This document shows positions 10,429 to 20,911 of a stretch of DNA of 64,000 bases, in pieces. The translations under genes were made by a program, and so were the position numbers. This DNA comes from Anticarsia gemmatalis (taxonomy: Eukaryota > Arthropoda > Insecta > Lepidoptera > Erebidae), in contig NC_134769.1 of assembly GCF_050436995.1 (NCBI RefSeq), forward strand, positions 4,898,001 to 4,962,000, written 5' to 3'. The notes under the pieces were generated by a model. The model saw only the letters and a program-made list of their open reading frames with translations, made no database searches and had not been told where the DNA came from. Position 1 is the stretch's first letter, and each line of letters starts with the position of its first letter.

Positions 10429-12594
10429 CTGAAACAAAAGTACATCAATTAGGCACATATTAATATAAAAAGGAAACGTATACTACTTATCGATCAGTAA
10501 GAGAAAAAAACATTTAAGTACCTTTGAAAAATGAGTGGGTTTTGGTTTGTATGCATTAGAATACGAAAATGAACAAACACAATTGTTTGCCTTTAGACAA
10601 TAACAGTATCAGTATTTTTTCATCCCTAAAATATGCCTAAGTTTGTCCTAAAACAATTTGCTACAAAAATATTTTGTAGGACATCTTTCAATAACAAACC
10701 CACAATATTTTCTTTGTCTAGTTATTTTAGGTTACAAAATAAACGAATTACTTCAACAAAGTACGAAACAATCACTGTCCAAAAACCTCAATTTACTAAA
10801 TACATTTCAAGAAAATCTATATTTAACTTTGGTCCAACTTTATTTCACTTAGAGCTAAATTTACTCGCTCTTTAGGTCAAAGGGCTTTTGCCCCGCCCTT
10901 GTAGACCCCACGGTACCCAACGAGACCCTTGCAAAAACCACACTCGCGATTATCTGAAGAATTAGATCTCTTTTTGTGTCTGTAAGCCATTAGGGAGTGG
11001 CCGAGTGACTGTATTAGATTTTTTCCCCTTTATTGAAACCCTTCTAATAAATCTGTAAGAGGAAAAGTTCATATAGAAGACATAATACACTCGATATTAC
11101 TTTTGCAATCGAAAATTTTTTATTGCATTTTGCAACTTGCTTACTTGAAAAATAAGCCATTAGATAATTAATATTTGCTTTAGCGTATCACCATCGTCAG
11201 AAACGCTTGCATTTTTTACTTGTTCCGAAGCCAAGGTAAGTATGCCAAATCCTCAACTTGTACTTGGCTAGTGTGGTGAATTTCGCGAATCTTCTCGCTC
11301 GTTCAGGGATTTTTAGAGTGCCGTGTATGTAATTATTGCATTTTTATTTAGTATTTTGTTCAATATTCTTCCTTTACTATATAACAGTCCACGAGGCAAC
11401 ACACAAAATTATACCACAATCGATCTCCAAACTGACAAGAAGCAAGAACTGTCAATAATACGAACTACCAACAAAAGTACAAGAAAGAAACTGACAAAAA
11501 CAAAAAGATTCACATCGTATGATCCAAGTGTCATAGCACATAAAGTAAGGCTGTGTCTACACAACTTGACGAGGGTAGACAGCGACGGTATCGACGCGAA
11601 TGCTTAAAAATGTTCCTTGGACGTTACCTAATTTGCCAGACGGTCTTTCCAGTGAGTTATTGCCGTAATTTTTCATTGTTGAATATCGTTTTTTCGTCAT
11701 TATTACTTCGTTTGCATACTCGTAGTTCGGTTTTGTTGGAGAAATTTTCGAGTTTTATCTTGAAATTGGAATGGAGCAGTTATTTTTGGGTATGAAATAT
11801 GAGATTAATGCTCCCATTAATTTCATATTTCTTTACATTATTTAGGAAGTTGTAAAAGAAAAACAATCTTATGCTTAGCTGTATAAAGAATCAATGTCAT
11901 ACATCTTTGAATGGTTAATGGGAACATCACAGTAAAAACCTCACTTTCTTTGTGTCAATTGAGAACTCAAAATCCCTGGTGATCATTTCGTTTAGTCGGC
12001 ATTGACAGCCGATTAATGTAACCGTATTAATATTATTAAAAATATATTAATACAAATCATAATCCTTCTACGGCGCTAATATTGTAAAAATGAGTACAAA
12101 GATTTTGTCATAAATATCAATAATAATATAATAATATATAGATAAAATGAAACGCTATTTTCCATTTCTATAACTAAAATATGAACAACCCAATTCGGCC
12201 ACATGTTTTGAAATCGAGTAGCTTGTAATTAAATATTGCAGTAACAGGTACAATTGAATAATATTGTTATTTGAATAGCGCCCAGGGAATAAACCAACGT
12301 TGAAATTAATTTGATATGTTTCAATGTTAAATCTGATATGATTTTATTAGCTTTTTAGGATTCCATGGAGAGAATATGTTTCTTTATTCTCTTGTGTCTA
12401 TTTTTAAAGCTCGGCCTTTATTCAGGTTTTAGAACAATGTTATTTTAATTACTTTGAAGTTGAAAGTAGTGAATTGTAGTCGAAGTTTATGGTGTATAGT
12501 CATCCTCATGACCTAGGTCATCATGTTCATCATGAAGTTTTTTTTAAACCTGACTGTAGTTCAAAAAAAAAATAGGCGAAACGAAAAAAAATTT

Positions 12595-12850
12595 TTTACC
12601 CCATAACCCATGTCCCTCTGCTAGGCAAGGGTCTCCTCTGAAACGAGGGCGAGGGGAGGGGTCAATCAGTAGAGCCACACTCGATCAGCGTTGTAACGCT
12701 GGTCAAGTGTGGGTTCGAGACTTACCATGCTGTCAAGGATTGTATTATAGAACTTTTTGGCATGCAAAGTTTTATCACAATGTCTTTCTTTTGCATTGGA
12801 GCAAATAATAATTATTTTTGGAGTTAAAAAAAGATTTTTACATTAATTTA
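12595..12850 (-). repeat. Degenerate lepidopteran retroposon mosaic
   Basis: Contains gctaggcaagggtctcctctg (like the RTE-tail family read in reverse) and agccacactcgatcagcgtt. It then has catgcaaagttttatcacaa with gagcaaataataattatttt, a block that also occurs at 35401-35460. Borders are approximate. The assignment is by similarity between copies in this window and by memory of lepidopteran repeats. Confidence 0.4.
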
Positions 12851-13307
12851 TATATAAAGTAACATGGTCATAATAGGCATAATTTCCCTTCAAAACTGCA
12901 ACAATGCACACAAAATAGTTCCCAGGTTCTCATAATTAGATATCCCTTTCCATATCTTCCAGGAGGAACAATAGGAGTGCCGACTCATGGTGCGATAATG
13001 GGAACATTGTGATCGGCGAGAACAATTCCACGTGATTAATGAGATTAGTTTTAGAACTTTATGGTTTTACCATGATTGTTTACATCTCGGATTACAAGTC
13101 GGTTTTGCGTACGATTTGATGCTGTGGAGAATTTTTTAAGCGATTTCGAAATGGAGGTGGTTCGGGATTCGGAAGGTTGGTTTTTTTTCTCAATTAAGCC
13201 GAGATTTTTGATTCGATTGTTGTGATAAGTTATGTGTGAATGAATTGGTTAGGTTTAAGTATTTGTGGGAAGAGTTTTCCTTAGATTCACAACTATTTTA
13301 TTAATTA

Positions 13308-13583
13308 CTAGCTGACCCGCGCAACTTCGCTTGCGTCACTGAAGAGAATGGGTCAAAATTTTCCCCGTTTTCGTAACATTTTTCGTTGCTACTCCGCTCC
13401 TAATGACCGTAGCGTGATGTTATATAGCCTATAGCCTTCCTTGATAAATAGGCTATCTAACACTGAAAGAATTTTTCAAATCGGACCAGTAGTTCCTGAG
13501 ATTAGCGCGTTCAAACAAACAAACAAACAAACAAACAAACAACCAAACAAACAAACTCTTCAGCTTTATAATATTAGTATAGA
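13308..13583 (-). mobile_element. Non-autonomous Helitron-like element
   Basis: Reverse copy of the 2881 family. The CTAG end is at 13308-13311 and the TC end is the complement of 13582-13583, with A/T at the two junctions. It contains an (aaac)n microsatellite at about 13510-13555, which is the family's gtttgttt tract lengthened. It lies in the large Gfrl intron, with the same orientation as the gene. Confidence 0.75.
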
Positions 13584-15439
13584 TTTAATTATAAATGCAA
13601 AAATCTGACCAAATTTAATGTCTGAATCGGTTTCGATGGAATGTGGTAAAGTGGTTAATTCTATTCTAGTAAAGAATACTTTCTTACTGAGAAATGCCTT
13701 GCCCTGCTACTTTGTTTAAAAATAATTTACTTATTTTTACAAAAGTAATACATTTTACTTCGAAAAACTTCAGCCGTACTGATAAATCCCGATTTTTTTC
13801 GGAACTGACTTTGAAACTCACGTGGGCGATTCTTATTTTGTTCGTTGTTGCGAATTTTCTTGATGACATAAATATTTTTTTGTAAAAATATGATTGAATA
13901 TAAATAGACGGACGGCTTCGGGCGAGTCCGATTTGATAATTATTTTATTTATTTGAGACATTGTCGTGGGAGGTGACCTTTGGCTAGGATATTGAACAAA
14001 ACAAAAAATGACACCGATACTTAGAAAAGTCAGAATTTCTTGATATTGTTATCCAATTGTGCCGATGATTTTTGACGTTATTATTAAAATTGTTTGTATT
14101 TTCTGTCTCAATCATTTCTGACCTTATCGCAATATTTTATTTAGAATTATTTTTTAGCTCAACCTTTCATATGACAACTGATGAAAGAAAACATTTTTTT
14201 TGTTATTCTTTTTATCTAAATCTGTTCCCTGAGAAAATCTAACCTAACACCTCCAATATATCATTAGCCGCGACTATCAAAACCAATGCACCTCTTATTT
14301 ATATACTTACACTTCATGTACAGTAATGTTACATATGCGGACTTAATGCAGCAAGGCATTCTCTTATAATTCTTATCTTAAACATGATTTGACCATTCCT
14401 ACCTTCACAATCTCTTCCACAATTTACGTCCACCATTAAACACATTAACATAATTTGCAAAGGTTCTATAAAGCGTCAGTTTCATATGACGTAATTAATT
14501 TAATGGACAAATAAACGGGAGGGCCCTGGAGGGCGCTCTCACTCGCTATAAACAGACGTTGTGTACAAATAATTGTATTAATGCTGCACTGATATGTCCA
14601 GAAGAATACAGGTTTGAGTTTATGAAACTTAATTTTCAGATACTTGAAATATGTATTATAAGTTTTGGCTTCGAAAGTCCGGTATGACAAGATGTATGGA
14701 TGTGAATGAGGCAAGGGAAGTTTGACGAACGTACCAATTGGCGTTTTTGGCCTTCTGTCCCTATCGGAAAAAGTTTCTGTCTACCCCTATAGAAATAGGC
14801 ATGATATTATGTATGTATGTAATTTTTGAAACTATTGTGACTTAACACATATGTATACGGGTTACACGATACGTAACTCGACGTTCCGGCCTACTTATAA
14901 TCGGCCTTGGACGCAGATGGAAGTTACTGCATTAGGTGTCAAATCAGAATTATCACCAAAACTTATATTAAGAGGTTTTAGAAAAAAAAACCATTTTGGA
15001 AAATGCCTATTTCAAACTTAAAACATGACAGATTTTTTATACGATAAGAAGTGAAAATCCAGATTGGAAAGTACTTTTTTGCTGTTGGTCCAAATAACTG
15101 TGCATCAGCTTGCGTCGCGAAATACGATTGTGAAACAAACATGTCAATTTATAGTTCAAGAGCTTAAAACAGTCACTCACATCACGAGCAATACTAAATG
15201 AGAAGTACTCAATATACTCCACAGGTGTCTGGTTTCCAGGAATTTGCATTTGGCAGTCATGATGAACTGAATAGATTCTCGATTCAGAGAGAAGATAGTG
15301 TCTATGAACATGTATTGTGTCCAGGGATGGGATAGCCATTTGATGATAAGGATTTGATGGTTAGGCTCTTACTACTGGTTAAATCCTTATTATCTAATAG
15401 CTTTGATGGTTAACAGTAAATATGCACATGCATAATTTT

Positions 15440-15640
15440 ATGCTTTTTATACCTGAAGGTGTATGAAATTTACTCGCATTATGCCATTTACGATGCTTAG
15501 TCCTAGGGTAGGTCTTTTTTTCGCCTATACCGGGAACGTTACCAAATTTTGGGCTACTACTGCGATAATCCTACTTTAAATTATATAAAAACCTAATAGT
15601 ACTTTTCTCGGCTAGGTAATAAACCTAAAACTGGTTATCA
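15440..15640 (+). repeat. Degenerate interspersed repeat (same family as 45880)
   Basis: Carries cgcctataccgggaacgttaccaaa and gggctactactgcgata-like blocks, matching the 45880-46030 repeat and, in reverse, 43375-43625. The class is not known to me; it is probably a LINE or SINE 3' region. Confidence 0.35.
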
Positions 15641-18185
15641 GCACGGATCCACATTACCACCAAGCTCACAGAGGCAGTCAGTGTTAGATTTAAAAACGTA
15701 AAATATATTAGACGCTTATAAATTCGTTTCCGTGAAAGCACTTTATCTCGCAGCGTCGGAACGCCGTAGAAAACATTGTAATTCGATTCCAGCACCAATG
15801 AAAAACCGATAAATACACACCTGACCCAATTTCGACAAAAGAGTTTTTAACAAATACTTTCTAAGAAGAAAACAAGTTGAAAAACGATCGTTGAAAAATA
15901 ATTCTTGTAATTTTGGAGTAAGGGTGCGTGGACACTGCTCTGTCACGGTGACGCAGACAATGAACCCAAGTTGACGAGGGACTGCCCCCTGACACCAAGC
16001 CGTTTTGTCACGCTAATGCGTTGAAAATTCTCCAACGACTTTTATCCGGAAAATTGTGCAGAAACAATACAGTGTGTCCTCGGCTTTAAGAATTCGTCTT
16101 AATTACTCGACTCGACTTATCATTGTCAAGTGAAAATTGGAGTACCGATATTGTGTAATTTGTTTGAAACAGATAAATTACAGAGTTTTGTTTTTATTTT
16201 GTTAATTCAAGACGTGTGCAAGATGTGTGCTTTCTTTAGGATATTTTGTGTTGTAAATTCTGTAGAGAAAAAAAATGGTCTACTAAATCTGTCGGGATTT
16301 ATAAATCCTACAAGTTAAAAAAAATAAAAATAAAATCCTACAAGTTACATTGCATTTTATCAATTCTCGGAAAACTATTGTAGATTCCATTTTGTACAGT
16401 ATTATCTTGAAACAGTTTGAAACCGTATAGAATCAAAACCAAACGCAGTAAAGAATCACACCAAGGATTCACCTTCAGGCATGAAAATTCTATATCAATT
16501 TCTATAATATTATCTAATACTCGATAATATCTAGAAAAACCACTATAAAAGAAAATCAAGAACTAAAGTTTCCATAAGATCTCGTAGGTGTTCTTAAGAA
16601 TATAGAAGAATTATAATAAAAAGTTTTTTGTTCTACGAGTAGATAAGTTCTGCGTATACTATGAGCGCCATTGTTCCCGCCGCCATTGTTCATGAAACAG
16701 TGACGTCAAGGTCGCAGCTTCCGCCTCATTGTAGTGTTGCCAGTGTAGAAATATTTTTAGAATTATTTTTAACGTTTTTTTTTGCGTTTAAATTTAGAAG
16801 GTCGGTGATACGTGAGTGTCTTTTGTTTTGAAGGTAAAAAAAGAATTGAAATTGAAGGAGCTGTTTTTAATTTCACTCGAAAGATATGTTGTAAATTATG
16901 TTGCCCATTTTTCTAAAATCCTCAGATTCAGATCGTTTTTGACCCATAATCTATAGTAATTATTAAATAGTTGAAAAATTTATACTCAAATAAAGAGTAA
17001 CGATGGAAAACATTTTAACTCAGTTAATAAATTTAAAAAAAAATCCCATTCATCTTTTCCAGTGATCTTGAAGCAATAGTTATGGCTAATATGAGTTTCT
17101 GTAACCACAACTACCTCTAAGGTAAAATCATGTTCTACACGTATCTATGTTGAACGTTTCCAAAGATATAATTATTCTGAAGATTGTTTGGAAATTCAAT
17201 TTGTTAGCTAAACGCCGGTGTTTGCAGCTGTCCATAGCAGGCATAGCATGGGTCCCCCTATCGACCGCTATAATGACCTGTCAGGGGAACTTGCCCGGAT
17301 TAATAGATTTTGGTACTGATGCTTCATACATACATATACCATGTTGAGTTCTGAATGAAAGGATGGACATATTTTGAGCACCTGTGAAATATGTAGACTC
17401 TAAAGTCTGACTTACCTGGGAACTATCGGACCTATTTAAACAGTTTTTTTTTTGCATTTACTGATGTAATAATAGTTAAAGATGAATATCAGCATAAAAA
17501 AACGAACGGAATGGAATGGAATTTGGCTTTATATTGATTTAGAATGATGGAGATACTAGGAAAGGCATTTTTTTTATCTGTCTTCACAAGTGGAGTTGCG
17601 GTCAAAAGCTGCTGTATAATTAAAATCTTAACAAGTCACGATTGTTTTCAGGTAGCGAATCATTTTTTTAAGGATTTCAGAACTCTAACGTCACTAAAAA
17701 TCGCATTATTCCGACACAAATTTTCACAACTGGCCACACTAGCAACACTTACGACTAAGTTCCCTAATAAGTATTTAAATAAGGACCGTTACTCCATTCT
17801 CCAAACTAACATGTAGGGTACATACTCCCCATTTACTCACTGCTTTGTTTAATTAACTATGTAAGCCTTTATTTGAGTTTCAAATTAATTCAACCGAGGG
17901 TTTTTGGCTCCGTGACTTAATATAATAAATGTTATTATATGAGAATTATGAGCCCTTAGCAGTAAGCTTGGAAATATGAAGTTAAAGGCCTAAGGGCCTA
18001 TGACCCTGAAGCTTTGAGGATTTGACGCGTGGCCACTTTGCTTTTGTAATGTTTGTGACAGCATTACTTGGAACTGAATTATTATGTATTACTTTTTAGG
18101 TTATAATTATGAAATGACACGTGCGACAAATTGGTGTTTCGGTGAAGTAGGTTTTATTTATGTATTTGCGCCGTAAGAAAAGTTT

Positions 18186-18368
18186 TGTTCGTTTAAAATA
18201 GTGTTTAGTAGCTAACGTATCTATAAGTATGTATCACTCATTCGTTCATTCGATGAACCATACTTCTTTACTTGAGTTCAGTGTCCAATAAACATTCAAA
18301 CTGTCAACACGCACTTTTATTTCTAACAAGCCGGCGCATAGCAAATATCGACCTTAACACTACAAACA
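18186..18368 (+). repeat. 5' LTR of the BEL/Pao element
   Basis: 183 bp, beginning TGTTCGTTTAAAATAG and ending CTACAAACA, with TG...CA termini. A polyadenylation signal AATAAA lies at 18287-18292. By eye it is identical to 23909-24091. Confidence 0.95.
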
Positions 18369-18370
18369 TA

Positions 18371-18388
18371 TGGTCCATTATCGAGCCG
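18371..18388 (+). other. Probable primer-binding site
   Basis: The sequence tggtccattatcgagccg starts two bases after the 5' LTR with TGG, as expected for the complement of a tRNA CCA end. I did not identify the tRNA. Confidence 0.6.
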
Positions 18389-18562
18389 GATCCAGCGAAG
18401 ATACCATTTTTTTACCTGCGCGCTGTGCCGGCGATCCGAACGCCCGAGAACAAAAGAAACTGATAACGAGTGCATAACTGCAGTGATTTTATTAACAAAT
18501 TAATATTCGTGTTGAAATACAAATAATTTTGTTACGAGTGATTATTACTGCTACGTTTTATA

Positions 18563-20911
18563 ATGGAGGAATTACAAGAATCGTTAAATGTTGTGGAGAA
18601 CATGGCGAAAACTTTGAAAAATACATTGGTCAATTTGAAGAAGTGTCCGAAGAGTAGATTAACAAGAAATTACATAGAAACTCGGCTGAAACGTGTAGAA
18701 GATTATTGGATCAAGTATGAGCTCGCCCATGACCAAATAATACGCACCGTGTCCCGAGAAGAAGAAAAACAAATACCCTACATTGTGAAAAACGAATTTT
18801 ACGAGCATGAAGATTTGTACATAAATCTTAAATGTGAATTAATGGACTTATTGGGATCAGCAGCGTTCGATGAAAATACATCTTCTACGCCTATTCCAAG
18901 TGAAACTCGAGTGGTGTTACCTAAAATACAATTACCAACCTACAGCGGGCAGTATGAAGAGTGGATGTCCTTCCATGACCTTTTCAACACGCTTGTGCAC
19001 ATGAACAAATCTTTGAATAATGTCCAAAAATTACATTATTTAAAAACCAGTGTTACAGGAGAAGCGGCGTCAGTACTAAAACATATACTGGTGACAGATT
19101 CGAATTATGAAAAGGCTTGGGACATTTTGAAAACGAGGTACGGCAATAAACGTATTACTATCAACGCCATTTTGAGAAGATTTTTTTCACAAAAGAAAAT
19201 ATCATCAAATACTTCCAGCAACATTAGGAATCTGTTAGATACAACGTTTGAATGTTTACATCATCTCAAAAATATGCAAGTGAACACGGAGAACTGGGAC
19301 CCAATCATTATATTTGTCGTTGTGCAAAAATTGGACTGTGAGACACACAAGGATTGGGAAGAACACGTTAGTAGCAATTGTCATGATCAGAACAGCTTAC
19401 CAACGCTTGAATTGTTGCGTACGTTTTTGGAAAGTCGTTTTCGGACATTGGAACTTACTGAAGCACCGAAATACAAGACAACGTCTGTTTCCGTAAGAGA
19501 AAAGGCTTTTCATATTTCAACAATTGATGATAAGAAGAAAACGTGCAAAATGTGTAATGAATTGCATACTTTGAGCCACTGTACAGCCTTCGGCAAATAT
19601 ACGCCGTTACAACGAAGTGAATTTGTGAAGTGTAACAATTTGTGCTTCAACTGTCTTGCACCTGGACATTCTGTAAGACAGTGTCGCCTTCCAACTTCCT
19701 GTCGATTGTGTAGAAAACGGCACCATACACTTCTTCACGAAAACAGAGAGAGTAACACTGAGAGTACAAATCAGCCCGGAGTAACACTACATGCAAACGT
19801 GGATGAGATTCATGATGAGCAGTGTCAGGAGGATTTAACAATGGTGGCGTCACACATCACAAGTAAACAAAGCACAGCATTATTAGCAACCGCAATCGTT
19901 CGAGTGAGAAGCGAAGATAACCACACAATAATGTTACGAGCTTTAATTGACCAAGGATCACAAGCGAGTTTTATAAGTGAACGAGCTGTACAACAACTCA
20001 CGGCCAAGAGGTATCCCGTAAGAGGAACAGTCGTCGGTGTGGGATCAACAAGAGAAGCGATTAAACAAGTTGTTCAGATTAAGATAGAATCAAGATGTGA
20101 AGATTTTACAATGAAAATCCAAACATATGTTATGTCAAAGCCACTGACAACTAAATTACCAGCCCGCACTATCAACACAACCAACTGGCCTCACCTAGAA
20201 GGATTAATCCTGGCTGATCCTAACTACTGTCAGCCAGGGTCTGTTGATTTACTTCTGGGTGTCGATGTCTACGCTCAAATTGTACAGAACCAACTCATCA
20301 AAGGTCCACCAGGGTCCCCATGTGCACACAAAACAAACCTTGGTTGGATTTTATTCGGAAAGATAGATGACCAAACACAACAAATGGAATCTATTATTGT
20401 CATGCACCACCAATTTGAAGGAGAAGACTTCCTGAAAACGCTTTGGGAAATAGAACCAGATTCAAAGAGAAAATACACGAAAGAAGAACAGCAATGTGAA
20501 AGTTTTTACAAAGAGACATGTAAGAGAGACAGCAAAGGACGCTATGTCGTAAAACTCCCATTCCGTACCGCTAAACCTAGCGCCCCAGATGGGAATACGA
20601 GAGACATTGCCAAAAGACGTTATATACAACAAGAAAAAAGACTTCAAAAAACACCTGAGTTAAAAGAAGAGTATGACAAAGTTCTGAACGAATATTTGGC
20701 CATGGGGCATATGGAAGAAGTTCCACCGAATGAGATAAACAACCGTTGTGTTTACCTGCCACATCACGCTGTTATTAGAACAGATAAAGAAACTACAAAA
20801 CTCAGAGTCGTATTTGACGCGTCGAGCAAAGGAGACAACGGCATATCTTTGAACGATGAGATGATTACAAGAAGATATGCGAAGTTTAATTATGAGATGG
20901 AGAATGCATAG
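18563..20911 (+). CDS. BEL/Pao Gag-protease and start of reverse transcriptase
   Basis: 782 codons. The N-terminus (about 1-110) is helical and charged. A DUF1759-type Gag region follows (about 115-300, with LPTYSGQYEEWMSFHDLF). A CCHC zinc knuckle spans residues 361-374 (CFNCLAPGHSVRQC), with further Cys/His pairs on both sides. The DUF1758-type aspartic protease has its DQGS motif at Asp463. RT begins with LRVVFDASSKG near 747. The frame then stops at 20909-20911, before the catalytic part of RT. In intact relatives Gag, protease and Pol form one long frame, so the stop is best explained as damage. The protein would act in particle formation and polyprotein processing in the cytoplasm. Confidence 0.92.
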   Translation: MEELQESLNVVENMAKTLKNTLVNLKKCPKSRLTRNYIETRLKRVEDYWIKYELAHDQIIRTVSREEEKQIPYIVKNEFYEHEDLYINLKCELMDLLGSAAFDENTSSTPIPSETRVVLPKIQLPTYSGQYEEWMSFHDLFNTLVHMNKSLNNVQKLHYLKTSVTGEAASVLKHILVTDSNYEKAWDILKTRYGNKRITINAILRRFFSQKKISSNTSSNIRNLLDTTFECLHHLKNMQVNTENWDPIIIFVVVQKLDCETHKDWEEHVSSNCHDQNSLPTLELLRTFLESRFRTLELTEAPKYKTTSVSVREKAFHISTIDDKKKTCKMCNELHTLSHCTAFGKYTPLQRSEFVKCNNLCFNCLAPGHSVRQCRLPTSCRLCRKRHHTLLHENRESNTESTNQPGVTLHANVDEIHDEQCQEDLTMVASHITSKQSTALLATAIVRVRSEDNHTIMLRALIDQGSQASFISERAVQQLTAKRYPVRGTVVGVGSTREAIKQVVQIKIESRCEDFTMKIQTYVMSKPLTTKLPARTINTTNWPHLEGLILADPNYCQPGSVDLLLGVDVYAQIVQNQLIKGPPGSPCAHKTNLGWILFGKIDDQTQQMESIIVMHHQFEGEDFLKTLWEIEPDSKRKYTKEEQQCESFYKETCKRDSKGRYVVKLPFRTAKPSAPDGNTRDIAKRRYIQQEKRLQKTPELKEEYDKVLNEYLAMGHMEEVPPNEINNRCVYLPHHAVIRTDKETTKLRVVFDASSKGDNGISLNDEMITRRYAKFNYEMENA
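20862..20911 (+). pseudogene. Frame break inside the BEL reverse transcriptase
   Basis: The two coding frames overlap here and differ by one base. The first frame ends at 20909-20911. The second is open upstream only as far as the TGA at 20862-20864. RT-like sequence appears to switch frame between about 20855 and 20870, and the stretch that normally joins the two conserved blocks is shorter than in relatives. This suggests a small out-of-frame deletion within RT. A programmed frameshift is unlikely at this site, because it would fall inside a folded domain. Confidence 0.65.

Larger units (their letters stand above)
10429..18180 (-). other. Large Gfrl intron, 3' part
   Basis: AT-rich intron sequence between the exon at 10258-10428 and the BEL insertion. 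It contains a SINE/LINE mosaic (about 12595-12850), a reverse Helitron copy (13308-13583) and degenerate repeat remnants near 14735-14945 and 15440-15640. I see no exon with supported splice sites. Small open frames such as 11323-11607 have no recognisable content. Confidence 0.5.

Noticed and set aside
11323..11607. 94-codon open frame with a hydrophobic start
   Set aside because: No conserved motif, AT-driven composition and no supporting context inside the large intron.
13510..13555. Independent (aaac)n microsatellite locus
   Set aside because: It is the lengthened gtttgttt tract of the Helitron-like copy at 13308-13583.
20862..20911. Programmed ribosomal frameshift between gag and pol
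   Set aside because: The overlap lies inside the RT domain, not between domains, and conserved residues appear to be missing; a mutation explains it better.
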